A stretch of 64,000 nt of DNA from Nocardia sp. BSTN01 (GTDB lineage: Bacteria > Actinomycetota > Actinomycetes > Mycobacteriales > Mycobacteriaceae): NCBI RefSeq assembly GCF_015354405.1, contig NZ_JADKYP010000005.1:174160-238159 (forward strand), in the 5' to 3' direction. How positions within the stretch are numbered: the stretch's first letter is position 1; each line of letters opens with the position of its first letter. This document shows positions 7,785 to 15,907 of the stretch, one piece after another. The notes beneath the pieces were generated by a model. That model saw nothing but the letters and a program-made list of their open reading frames with translations, ran no database searches and was not told where the DNA came from. A program made the translations under genes and the position numbers.

Positions 7785-9296
7785 ATGAAGATACTCGCGA
7801 AGGAAATGCTCGAACGGGCAGAGCGCAGCCCGGATCGGATCGCGGTGGTCGACGAGTTCGGCGAGCATACCCTCGGTGAGATCATCGCGGCGGCTTCGAC
7901 GCTGGCGGCCCGCATCGAGGCGACCGATCCGGGCGCCCCGACCGTCCTGGTCCAGGCGGGCAACACCTGGCACACCGTGGCCGCCGCGCTCGCGGTCGGG
8001 ATGCGGGGAGGCGTCGTCGCGGTGCTGAGCCCGCACGCCGCCGACTCGGAGTTCCGGCTCGCTGTCGCGGATATCGCGCCGGATCTGGTGTTCGCCGAAC
8101 CCGGAACACTGGATCGGTGGGAGGTGCCCGCAGCCTTTTCGATCCGGCAGCCCGCTTTCGCGGGTCGAGTGGTGTGCGCCCGGCCGGGGCCGTTCGGCCC
8201 GGTGGAACGCTGGCGCGGCGGGACGGCCATCGCGATGACGTCGGGATCCACCGGTCGGCCGAAATGTGTCGTGCAGTCCGAGGAGGCGATCCGCTATGCC
8301 TGCGCGCGCACGATCGATGTCGTGGGCATACAGCCGGGCGAAGCCGTCGGAGCGTTCGTTCCGCTCTCATCGGTGGCCGCGTTCTGCTTCGGCATGTATC
8401 TGCCCGCTTACCTGGGCGGGGTCATGGTGACGATCGACAAGTGGTCCCCGGCCGCCGCGTTGACCGCGATGGCGGACCATCGCGTCGCCTGGACGATGCT
8501 GGTCCCGACAATGGCCCTGCAATTGTCGCTCGTCGACGATGCCCCGGGCGTGCCGGTTCTGCGAGCGATCACCGTCGGCGGTGGTCCGATGAACGAGAGT
8601 GCCATGGCCGCGGCGGAGAACCGCCTCGGCACAACCTTCCTACGGGTGTTCGGCATGTCCGAATGCCTCGGCCACACCACGCCGCGGCCGGATGACCCGC
8701 CCGCGATCCGCCTCGGCCGGGACGGACGCCCGTTCGAGGGCACCGTGGTCCGGGCCGTCGACGGCGCGGGTAACATCCTCGGGCCGGGCGAGGTCGGCGA
8801 CGCTCAGGTGAAGGGACCGTCACTGTTCGTGGGGTATGCCAGGGACGGGGTGCCGGTACCGCCCGAACTCACCCCCGACGGGTTCCTGCCCACCGGAGAT
8901 CTGGTCGAGGTGGCCGGTGACGGTTCGATCCGCGTGCTCGGACGGCAGAAGCAGATCATCATCCGCGGCGGCCGCAACATCGATATCAACGAGGTGGAGG
9001 CGGCGATCGCGGGTCTGCCCGCGATCGTCCAGGTGTGTGTCGTCGCGGTACCCGATGATCTGCTGGGTGAGCGCGCGGCCGCGCTCGTCGTCACCGATGG
9101 TCCACCGCTGACGCTGGACAACGTCACCACCCAGCTCGCGGCGGCGGATGTGCCCAAGTTCAAGTGGCCGGAGTACCTGTTCACCGTGCAGGACCTGCCG
9201 CAGAACCGGGTCGGCAAACTGGACCGCCCGGAGGCGGTTCGCATGGCAACCCGCCTGGCCGTGGCTGTTGACCCGACTTCAGCTCAGGTACGGTAG
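7785..9296 (+). CDS. AMP-dependent acyl-CoA synthetase (class I adenylate-forming)
   Basis: 503 residues. The P-loop TSGSTGRPK is at residues 152-160, a GMSE motif follows the middle of the protein, a PTGDL-type segment follows, and the C-terminal catalytic lysine is Lys478 in QNRVGKLDR. It activates a carboxylic acid to its CoA thioester through an acyl-adenylate. A GAGGGA ribosome site precedes ATG 7785, and it is 48 bp behind the alcohol dehydrogenase. It is slightly shorter than long-chain FadD proteins. It supplies CoA esters to the dehydrogenases upstream; chain length and identity of the acid are unknown. Confidence 0.87.
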   Translation: MKILAKEMLERAERSPDRIAVVDEFGEHTLGEIIAAASTLAARIEATDPGAPTVLVQAGNTWHTVAAALAVGMRGGVVAVLSPHAADSEFRLAVADIAPDLVFAEPGTLDRWEVPAAFSIRQPAFAGRVVCARPGPFGPVERWRGGTAIAMTSGSTGRPKCVVQSEEAIRYACARTIDVVGIQPGEAVGAFVPLSSVAAFCFGMYLPAYLGGVMVTIDKWSPAAALTAMADHRVAWTMLVPTMALQLSLVDDAPGVPVLRAITVGGGPMNESAMAAAENRLGTTFLRVFGMSECLGHTTPRPDDPPAIRLGRDGRPFEGTVVRAVDGAGNILGPGEVGDAQVKGPSLFVGYARDGVPVPPELTPDGFLPTGDLVEVAGDGSIRVLGRQKQIIIRGGRNIDINEVEAAIAGLPAIVQVCVVAVPDDLLGERAAALVVTDGPPLTLDNVTTQLAAADVPKFKWPEYLFTVQDLPQNRVGKLDRPEAVRMATRLAVAVDPTSAQVR

Positions 9297-9298
9297 AG

Positions 9299-9306
9299 TT
9301 GATCAA
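9299..9306. promoter_or_regulatory. TTGATCAA palindrome in front of the TetR gene
   Basis: An 8-bp perfect palindrome lies 33 bp upstream of the TetR start, flanked by GAG and TCTC that extend the symmetry with a one-base offset. Its position, just after the acyl-CoA synthetase stop, fits an autoregulatory operator. It is short and could be chance. Confidence 0.3.
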
Positions 9307-9339
9307 TCTCGATACACAAGAGGTCCGGGGGATTCACTG

Positions 9340-9963
9340 ATGGTTATTGATACCGAAGTTCGCCGTGAGAGCGCCCGTTCGAAGCGTGGCCACATCCTCA
9401 GCACTGCCATCGAGAAATTCGGGCAGGTCGGCTACGAGCAGACCAAATGGGCCTCCGTCGCCGACGAGGTCGGCATCGGCCAGACCGCGCTGTATCACTA
9501 CTTCGAATCCAAGGCGCATTGCCTGCTGACGATCATGCGCCTCGAACTGGCGGATTCCGTCGAACGTTTCGCCGCTGCCACCGAGAATCAGGATGATCCC
9601 GAACAAGCCTTGCGCGCAGCGGTCGCCGCCGCCCTGGCCGGGACAGCGACCGACGCCCTGCAGCGGCGGATCCTGCAGAGCCATATGGATCTGCTCGTCG
9701 CGCCGCGCCAGTCCGAGAAGGAGGAGGCAGAACGGCTGCGCTCCCGCGAGCTCGTGCAGGAGATCGAACAGAACTGGTCCGGGTTGATCTCGCGTGGTAT
9801 CGACGCCGGTGTGTTCGCCGAGGGCGACCCGCGCCTGCTCGGGCAGTTGATCCTCGGCATGATCGTCAGCATCTGGCGCTGGTACCGGCCCGACGGCGAC
9901 CTCAGCCTGGCCGAGATCACCGAGACGATCAGCGCCGCGACCGTCCGGCTCCTGGTCGAGTAG
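9340..9963 (+). CDS. TetR family transcriptional regulator
   Basis: 207 residues. The N-terminal TetR helix-turn-helix is clear at about residues 13-65 (KRGHILSTAIEKFGQVGYEQ, then VADEVGIGQTALYHYFESK). The C-terminal ligand domain resembles regulators of acyl-CoA catabolism (KstR2-like size). ATG 9340 is the natural start; upstream in-frame codons belong to the synthetase. It closes the catabolic operon and is the most likely regulator of it, responding to a CoA ester. The related palindromes found at 10006, 16986 and 17054 are candidate targets, which is inference. Confidence 0.87.
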   Translation: MVIDTEVRRESARSKRGHILSTAIEKFGQVGYEQTKWASVADEVGIGQTALYHYFESKAHCLLTIMRLELADSVERFAAATENQDDPEQALRAAVAAALAGTATDALQRRILQSHMDLLVAPRQSEKEEAERLRSRELVQEIEQNWSGLISRGIDAGVFAEGDPRLLGQLILGMIVSIWRWYRPDGDLSLAEITETISAATVRLLVE

Positions 9964-10005
9964 ATCCCGAGGCGCATCCGGACCGGTTCCGCTTGCCCGC
10001 AGAAA

Positions 10006-10024
10006 CTAAACAGAATTCAATTAG
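10006..10024. promoter_or_regulatory. Candidate operator before the EthD-like gene
   Basis: Read on the minus strand, CTAATTGAATTCTGTTTAG agrees with the operator-like site at 17054-17071 (TGAATTGAATCCAGTTCA) at 13 of 18 positions. It lies immediately ahead of the AGGAG ribosome site of the gene at 10032, a position where a bound repressor would block transcription. It may belong to the regulon of the neighbouring TetR protein. Confidence 0.4.
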
Positions 10025-10031
10025 GAGAATC

Positions 10032-10367
10032 GTGTACAACCTCTTGGTTCTGGCATCCCGCCCCCGCGACTGGTCGCATGAGCAGTTCATCGAGTGGTGG
10101 CGCGGCGGGCACGCCGAGGTCACCTATCCGCTGCCCGGATTGCTGCGCTGGCAGCACACCGATCTGCTCGAGTCGATGGACGAGAAGTCGGCGGGCTGGG
10201 ACGGGCTGTCGATCCTGAGCTTCGAATCCCGCGAGGCGCTCGACGCCGCATTGGCGAGTCCGGAATGGGAGGCCGCGGTGCGGCACGTCGGCGCGATGCG
10301 GGGCAGGCGCATGATCTGGTTCGGCGACGAACGGACGATGGTGCCGCTCGCCGAGCCGGGCGCGTGA
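10032..10367 (+). CDS. EthD domain protein
   Basis: 111 residues from GTG 10032, set by AGGAG four bases upstream. It has the EthD/dimeric ferredoxin-like (Dabb) fold pattern: YNLLVLASRPRDWSHEQFIEWWRGGHAEV at the N-terminus, including the conserved FxxWWRxGHA segment, and a SILSFESREALDAALASPEW middle. EthD-like proteins are small dimers found with degradation genes; some are cyclases, many have no assigned reaction. The stop overlaps the start of the MBL-fold hydrolase (GTGA), so the two are probably co-expressed and functionally linked. Confidence 0.8.
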   Translation: MYNLLVLASRPRDWSHEQFIEWWRGGHAEVTYPLPGLLRWQHTDLLESMDEKSAGWDGLSILSFESREALDAALASPEWEAAVRHVGAMRGRRMIWFGDERTMVPLAEPGA

Positions 10368-11383
10368 GTAAGCACTGGGCGGAACCTGGGTGTTATCCGA
10401 TAGCCGAAGGCATCCATCGCATTCCGCTGCAAATGCCACAGGACGGATTGCGCGCGGTCAATGTGTACGTCCTGGAAACCGGGGGCGGTCTCGCGCTGAT
10501 CGATGGGGGCTGGCATCGGCCGGACACCTACCGCGAACTCGCCGCCGGCTTGGCGCGAATCGGCCGTTCCCCCGACGAGATTCACGATGTGTTCGTGACG
10601 CACGTGCATCGCGATCACTACACCTTCGCCGTCGAACTGCGTCGAAGGCACGGCTGCCGGGTACATCTGGGCGCCGGTGAATCCCCTGGCCTCGAGGCCG
10701 TCCGACGGCTCGGCACCAATGAGCCCCAGAACGCCCTGCACGAGTTGCGCCGTGCGGGCGCAGGCGCTCTCGCCACCCGCGCCCGGGCCGGCAGCCTGGC
10801 CGAGTCCTTCGATCCGCACGACTGGGAACCCCCCGACCACTGGTTGCGGCCGGGCGACGTCGACCTGGCCGGGTATCGTCTGCACGCCCGGGCAACTCCC
10901 GGACATACCAAGGGCCACATGGTCTTCGAGGACCTCGATCGAAAACTGATGTTCACCGGCGATCATGTGCTGCCGACGATCACCCCCTCGATCGGTTTCG
11001 AGCTCGGCCCGTGGGAACTGCCGTTGGAGAACTTCTTGCGCTCGCTGACACTGCTGAGTGATGACGACACGCCCGTGATGCTGCCGGCCCACGGTATGCC
11101 CGGCGGGAGCGTCGGCCGGCGTGCGCGCGCACTCCTCGCGCACCACGACGAGAGACTCGCCCAGACGGTCGCTGTCGTCGGTGAACTGGCGCCCTGCACG
11201 GGTTCGGCCGTGGCCCGGGCACTGACCTGGACGCGGCACGACCGCAGCTTCGACACTCTGGGCACCTTCGATCAGATGTTCGCCACCTGCGAGACGCTCG
11301 CGCATCTCGACCTGCTGGTCGCTCGAAATGTATTGACCGCGAAGGACAACGACGGTGTGGACGTCTTCAGCACTGCCCGCTGA
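10364..11383 (+). CDS. MBL-fold metallo-hydrolase
   Basis: 339 residues starting at the GTG inside the EthD stop. The dinuclear metal motif HVHRDH is at residues 80-85 (HxHxDH), a GHTKGH histidine loop lies downstream, and GDHVLPTITP provides the bridging Asp. The overall layout (N-terminal MBL, C-terminal helical extension) is like the LACTB2/hydroxyacylglutathione-hydrolase side of the superfamily. It could hydrolyse a thioester, lactone or ester intermediate. The last codons form the left arm of a perfect 24-bp inverted repeat that extends across the stop. Confidence 0.83.
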   Translation: MSKHWAEPGCYPIAEGIHRIPLQMPQDGLRAVNVYVLETGGGLALIDGGWHRPDTYRELAAGLARIGRSPDEIHDVFVTHVHRDHYTFAVELRRRHGCRVHLGAGESPGLEAVRRLGTNEPQNALHELRRAGAGALATRARAGSLAESFDPHDWEPPDHWLRPGDVDLAGYRLHARATPGHTKGHMVFEDLDRKLMFTGDHVLPTITPSIGFELGPWELPLENFLRSLTLLSDDDTPVMLPAHGMPGGSVGRRARALLAHHDERLAQTVAVVGELAPCTGSAVARALTWTRHDRSFDTLGTFDQMFATCETLAHLDLLVARNVLTAKDNDGVDVFSTAR

Positions 11384-11402
11384 AGACGTCCACACCGTCG
11401 TT
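11348..11402. terminator. Bidirectional hairpin terminator with perfect 24-bp arms
   Basis: Arms 11348-11371 and 11379-11402 are perfect inverted complements around a 7-base loop. They lie between two converging genes; the right arm contains the stop codon of the MBL-fold gene and ends in TTT, while the left begins AA (TT on the other strand). An unusually long and exact stem for a high-GC terminator, able to act in both directions. Confidence 0.8.
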
Positions 11403-11413
11403 TCCGGTCCCGC

Positions 11414-12178
11414 TCAGGCGCAGGTCCACCCACCGTCGACATACAGCTCGCTGCCGGTGATGAAGGTCGAATCGTCGCCGGCCAGGAATGCGACCGCCGC
11501 GGCGACCTCCTCGGCGCGGCCGAGCCGGCCCATAGGGGTGTGCTCGAGCATCGCCCGGTAGCGATCACTACCCTCGTATCGGTCGAGCAGCTGGCGGGTC
11601 TCGATGAATGCCGGGTGGATCGAATTGACCCGGACCCCCTTGGCGGCCCAGTACAAGGCCGCATTCTTGGTCATCGTCCGGACCGCACCCTTGGCCGCCG
11701 CATACGCCAGGCTGTTGCCCAGACCGCCCACGGTGCCCAGTATCGAGCAGAGGTTGACTATCGATCCTCCGCCGGTGCGCTCGATGAGCGCACCGGCGTG
11801 CTTCATACCCAGCCAGGTACCGGTCTGGCTGATCGCGATCACCTTGTTGTAGCGCTCCAGATCCTCGTCCACCACCGTCGCCAGGCTGCCGATGGCGCCG
11901 TTGGCGACGAGCACATCCAGGCGCGAGAAACGTTCGGCGATCGCCTCGACCGCGGCGCGCCACTGCTGTTCATCGCCGATGTCCAGCTCGAGCACATGAT
12001 GGCGTTCGGGATCCGGGATGTCCGCCGCCATCCGCGCACACGCTTCGGCATCCAGATCCGTCAGGACGAGCACAGCGCCCTCGCCGGCCAGCCGCCGCGC
12101 GATCTCCACGCCGATCCCACCGGAGGATCCCGTCAACAGGACCACTTTGTCGCGCAATCGCGCACGGCCGGCCGTCAT
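11414..12178 (-). CDS. SDR family oxidoreductase
   Basis: 254-residue classical SDR. TGSSGGIG is at residues 16-23, the NAG motif is varied (VANGAIGS), catalytic Ser145 lies in VNLCSILG, and Tyr159/Lys163 in YAAAKGA. The C-terminal GSELYVDGG is standard. It is the last gene of the leftward transporter group, 40 bp downstream of the permease, which suggests that the imported compound, or a product of it, is a hydroxyl or keto substrate. Its partner SDR at 15081 has a different sequence and is not a simple tandem duplicate. Confidence 0.86.
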   Translation of the reverse strand: MTAGRARLRDKVVLLTGSSGGIGVEIARRLAGEGAVLVLTDLDAEACARMAADIPDPERHHVLELDIGDEQQWRAAVEAIAERFSRLDVLVANGAIGSLATVVDEDLERYNKVIAISQTGTWLGMKHAGALIERTGGGSIVNLCSILGTVGGLGNSLAYAAAKGAVRTMTKNAALYWAAKGVRVNSIHPAFIETRQLLDRYEGSDRYRAMLEHTPMGRLGRAEEVAAAVAFLAGDDSTFITGSELYVDGGWTCA

Positions 12179-12218
12179 ATGTACATCTCCACTTCCGGCC
12201 TCGGCCGTCGCCTCCGGA

Positions 12219-13916
12219 TCACAGATTGCTCAACACGTTCCGGCCGCCCACGAGCATCGCCGCCGCCACGCCCACGGTGGTGACCGCGGTCATGAGCAGC
12301 GCCATCGCGGCGACCAGTGGATAGGAGCCGTTCTGCCACAGATCGAACAGCAGGGTTCCCATCACCTGGGTGGTCGATGCGCGCACCAGGAGTGAGGCGG
12401 CGAATTCGTGCGTGAGCAGGATGAACATCAGCGCGACGGCGCTGAGTACGGTCGGGCGCATCAGTGGGAGCATCACCCGGATGTTCGTGACCATCGGCGA
12501 TGCTCCGCTGGTCGCCGACGCCTCGCTGTAGGTGTTACCGAGTGCGAGCAGCGCGGTCATCTGCATCCGGATCGCGTAGGGCAGCATCAGGACGATGTAG
12601 ACCAGGATGATGACCGTGCGGGTTCCGTACAGGATCAGCGGCGGCTCGGTATAGGTCAGCAGGAATCCCACACCGAAGATCACCGCGGGAATTCCCATCG
12701 GCAGCACGGTGATGAGGTCGGCGATCACCGCGAGGACCCGGAATCGCTTGCCGCGCAACAGCAATGTGGCCACCGCGTAGCCGATGGGAATGCAGATGGC
12801 CACGGCGATCAGTGAGGTGACGACGCTGGTGACGACCGAGTCCACGATCGACTGGTTCGAGGCCAGACTCCGGAAATTCGCGAGCGTCAGGATGTCCGGG
12901 GACAGCGAGCCCGACCAATACGGCGTCAACGAGACGATCACGAGCCCGAGCAGGGGGACGACCAGGGCCAACAGGGCGTAGATCAGCAGAGTCAGCGACG
13001 CCCAGGCGGAGCGACCCGGCGGCGCCGAGAAGGCCTTTCCGCCGTGGGTGACGAACCGGCTCTGGTTGCCCAGCAACCCCTTCTGGATCAGGACCACCGC
13101 GAGCCCGAACAGCACCAGGGGCGAACCCGCTGCCGCGGCTGCGGCGAAATCCGCCGGTGACTCCGAAACTCGGTGGTACATGTCGGTGGTCAGAACCTGC
13201 ACACCCTTGTTCTGCCCGAGCAGCAGCGGCCCGGTGAACTGGCCCAGGCCCAGCAGCAGGGCGATGCCGCCGCCGTAGACCAACGACGGGCGCAGCAGCG
13301 GAAGCACGACCCGGAAGAACACCCCCACCGTCGAGGACCCGTTGATCTGGGCTGCTTCGAGATGTTCGGAATTGATGCTCTGCATGCCGGCGCTGACGAA
13401 CAGGTAGACGAACGAGGTCAGACTGAAACCGGTGAGGATGACGATCCAGGGCACCGTGTAGACGTCGACCGGTCCGGTATCCGAACCGCTCCACCAGGGC
13501 AGGTGACGCAGCAGCACATTCAGATATCCCGGTCCGGGGGACAGCAGGAATGTCCAGCCGACGATATTGGCGACCGCGGGCATCACGATCGGCAGGATCG
13601 GGATGATACGCAGGAACGAGAGGCGGGCCGGGAGCCGGCTCGCGGCGAAGGCGAGCAGGGTTCCGAGCAGCATGGCGATCACCAGCGATCCGACGGCCAG
13701 CACGATCGTGGTCCGAATCGTTTCGCCGATGTCGTAGCGGCCGTACTGACTTCGGTAGCCCTGCGCTCCGTTCTCGAACGCCAGTGCCTGCAATCGGATC
13801 ATCGGCACGACGACGAGATAGGCGAGAACCGCGAGCAGGACCAGATATCCGATCCGGGCCCGCCACTGCGCCGGAATCGCAATCGGTCGGGCGGCGGGGA
13901 TACTCAGCGTAGTCAT
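12219..13916 (-). CDS. ABC transporter permease, fused two-domain (Fe3+/polyamine type)
   Basis: 565 residues with about twelve hydrophobic segments and two binding-protein-dependent-permease domains in one chain (about residues 70-270 and 350-550), as in FbpB/AfuB-type iron(III) permeases. EAA-loop-like sequences occur in each half (EAAQINGSSTVGVFFRVVLP and EASATSGASPMVTNIRVMLP). It would form the whole membrane channel alone. Its start overlaps the stop of the ATPase gene (ATGA). Despite the iron-type architecture, the surrounding lipid-catabolic genes leave open an organic substrate. Confidence 0.86.
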   Translation of the reverse strand: MTTLSIPAARPIAIPAQWRARIGYLVLLAVLAYLVVVPMIRLQALAFENGAQGYRSQYGRYDIGETIRTTIVLAVGSLVIAMLLGTLLAFAASRLPARLSFLRIIPILPIVMPAVANIVGWTFLLSPGPGYLNVLLRHLPWWSGSDTGPVDVYTVPWIVILTGFSLTSFVYLFVSAGMQSINSEHLEAAQINGSSTVGVFFRVVLPLLRPSLVYGGGIALLLGLGQFTGPLLLGQNKGVQVLTTDMYHRVSESPADFAAAAAAGSPLVLFGLAVVLIQKGLLGNQSRFVTHGGKAFSAPPGRSAWASLTLLIYALLALVVPLLGLVIVSLTPYWSGSLSPDILTLANFRSLASNQSIVDSVVTSVVTSLIAVAICIPIGYAVATLLLRGKRFRVLAVIADLITVLPMGIPAVIFGVGFLLTYTEPPLILYGTRTVIILVYIVLMLPYAIRMQMTALLALGNTYSEASATSGASPMVTNIRVMLPLMRPTVLSAVALMFILLTHEFAASLLVRASTTQVMGTLLFDLWQNGSYPLVAAMALLMTAVTTVGVAAAMLVGGRNVLSNL

Positions 13917-15076
13917 CAGGCCGGTCCTCCCGCGCTCACCGGCACCGCCACGGGTGGCGCTGGATCGAGATCGCCTGCGGTGGAGAAGATCCGAAGGTTC
14001 GCGGGCGAGAAGCTCACCACGACCGGAGCCCCGGGGCGGCTGTTGCGCAGCGCCGGGCCGTGTACCGCGGCGTCCGCTCGCAGCAGTAACTTCTCGCCGC
14101 CGGTCGTCACCGTCACATCGAAGTAGCGGCCACCGTATTCGTAGGTGACCAGTTCCGCGTTCAGGACGATGTTTCCCAACGGCACATCGTGGGCCGACGT
14201 ATGCAACACCACATCGTCGGGACGCAGTCGCGCGACCGCCGCCGTGCCCCGATCGGCCGAGTCCCGGACCAGCGCGTGAGTCAGGTCGATGGAATCGCCC
14301 GCCGACGTTCGCCAGCCGTCGTGCTCGCGGTGGAGTTCGAGCCGGTTGGCCATGCCGATGAAGGCCGCGACATACTCCGACACCGGATTCTCGAAGACTC
14401 GTTCCGGTGCGTCGTATTGTTCGATCCTGCCGGACTTCATGATCGCGAGGCGATCCCCGAGCGCGAAAGCCTCGGCCTGGTCGTGGGTCACGAAGACCGC
14501 GGTGAAGCCCAATCGCTGGTGTAGCTGGTGGATCTGGCTACGCACCTGATCACGCAGCCTCGCATCGAGGTTGCTCAAGGGCTCGTCGAACAGCACCAGA
14601 TCCGGTTGTGCGACCAGACCACGCGCCACGGCCACTCGCTGTTGCTGCCCGCCACTGAGCTGGGAGGGATAGCGATCGAGCAGGGCGCCGCAGTCCACCA
14701 TCTCCGCGGCGGCCTCGACCGCGCCGTCGGCGATCGCCTGCTTGCGCTTGCGTACCTTCAGCGGATACCGGATGTTGTTCCGGACCGTCATATGCGGCCA
14801 CAGCGCGTAGGACTGGAACACCATCCCGATATTGCGCTTGTGCGGGGGCACGTTCGTCCGGGCCGGGCCATCGAATACGACGTGGTCCCTGAACGTGATC
14901 GAGCCGCCCTGTGGGGTTTCCAATCCCGCCAGGCAGCGCAGCGTGGTCGTCTTCCCGCATCCGCTGGGGCCGAGCAGGACGACGAATTCCCCCTCCTCGA
15001 TCTCGAGGTCGAGTTCATCGACGACAACGTTGGATCCGTACGTCTTGGTCAGTTCGGCGATCTTGAATCGCGACAT
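13916..15076 (-). CDS. ABC transporter ATP-binding protein (FbpC/PotA type)
   Basis: 386 residues. Walker [10 protein letters not shown] is at residues 36-44, the signature LSGGQQQR near 140, Walker [14 protein letters not shown], then a His-loop [12 protein letters not shown]. The C-terminal third is the regulatory/TOBE region of the MalK-like class. Start is MSRFKI at 15076; a longer in-frame extension reaches into the neighbouring SDR. It energises the adjacent fused permease, with which it overlaps by one ATGA junction, and belongs with the lipoprotein receptor two genes upstream. Confidence 0.88.
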   Translation of the reverse strand: MSRFKIAELTKTYGSNVVVDELDLEIEEGEFVVLLGPSGCGKTTTLRCLAGLETPQGGSITFRDHVVFDGPARTNVPPHKRNIGMVFQSYALWPHMTVRNNIRYPLKVRKRKQAIADGAVEAAAEMVDCGALLDRYPSQLSGGQQQRVAVARGLVAQPDLVLFDEPLSNLDARLRDQVRSQIHQLHQRLGFTAVFVTHDQAEAFALGDRLAIMKSGRIEQYDAPERVFENPVSEYVAAFIGMANRLELHREHDGWRTSAGDSIDLTHALVRDSADRGTAAVARLRPDDVVLHTSAHDVPLGNIVLNAELVTYEYGGRYFDVTVTTGGEKLLLRADAAVHGPALRNSRPGAPVVVSFSPANLRIFSTAGDLDPAPPVAVPVSAGGPA

Positions 15077-15080
15077 CGGC

Positions 15081-15863
15081 TCATGCCTCCAGTGTCTGTC
15101 GCTTGGGGGTGTAGACGCCCGCGCCGGTGCCGCCGTCGACGAGCAGATCCACACCGGTGATGTAGGCGCTGTCGGCGCCGGCCAGGAATGCGATCACCTT
15201 GGCCACCTCGTCGGCCGAACCCCGGCGCTGCATCGGGATACTGCGCACATATGCCTGGACGTCATCGGATTCGAAGCCCGGACCTGCGGTGATATCGGTC
15301 TCGATGCTGCCGGGGCAGACCGAGTTGACCCGGATACCCCGACCGGCCAGCTCCAGGGCCGCGACCTTCGTCAGCGCGCGGACCCCGAATTTGGCGGCCC
15401 CGTAGGCACCCAGTTCGGCCGTGGCCAGTACCCCGCGCAGCGACGAGATCGTGATGACCGCCCCGCCGTCGGACATGGCCGACGCGGCGGTCCGCAAGGC
15501 CAGGAAGGTGCCGACCAGATGCTGATCGACAATTGTGCGGAACTGCTCCGGCGTGGTGTGCTCGAGCGGTGCCTTCAGCGCCGAACCGGCGCAATTGACC
15601 AGCACCTGGAGCGGGTGGTCCGCCCACGCCATCTCGGAAACGACTGCCTGCCAATCGGATTCGGCAGTGACATCGAGCTTGCGATAGTGTGCGCCGGGCC
15701 CGAGCCGCCGGGCTCGCTCCTTGCCCGCGGCATCGTCGACATCGGTGAGGTAGACCGTGGCACCACGTCCGGCGAACAGTTCCGCCGTCGCGCCGCCGAT
15801 TCCCCCGGATGCCCCGGTCACCAGCACATTGACACCGCGTAGCGGCTCGGCTGTTTCATACAT
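15081..15863 (-). CDS. SDR family oxidoreductase
   Basis: 260-residue SDR inserted between the receptor and ATPase genes of an ABC importer. TGASGGIG is at residues 16-23, NCAG follows strand four, Ser140/141 and Tyr154/Lys158 (YGAAKFG) form the catalytic site. Only four bases separate its stop from the ATPase start. An oxidoreductase embedded within the importer operon suggests that the transporter brings in an organic compound that is oxidised or reduced straight away. Confidence 0.87.
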   Translation of the reverse strand: MYETAEPLRGVNVLVTGASGGIGGATAELFAGRGATVYLTDVDDAAGKERARRLGPGAHYRKLDVTAESDWQAVVSEMAWADHPLQVLVNCAGSALKAPLEHTTPEQFRTIVDQHLVGTFLALRTAASAMSDGGAVITISSLRGVLATAELGAYGAAKFGVRALTKVAALELAGRGIRVNSVCPGSIETDITAGPGFESDDVQAYVRSIPMQRRGSADEVAKVIAFLAGADSAYITGVDLLVDGGTGAGVYTPKRQTLEA

Positions 15864-15907
15864 CTGCTGTCCTTCATCGATGAGAGTGGTCGGGTTGGTA
15901 CCGGTGA

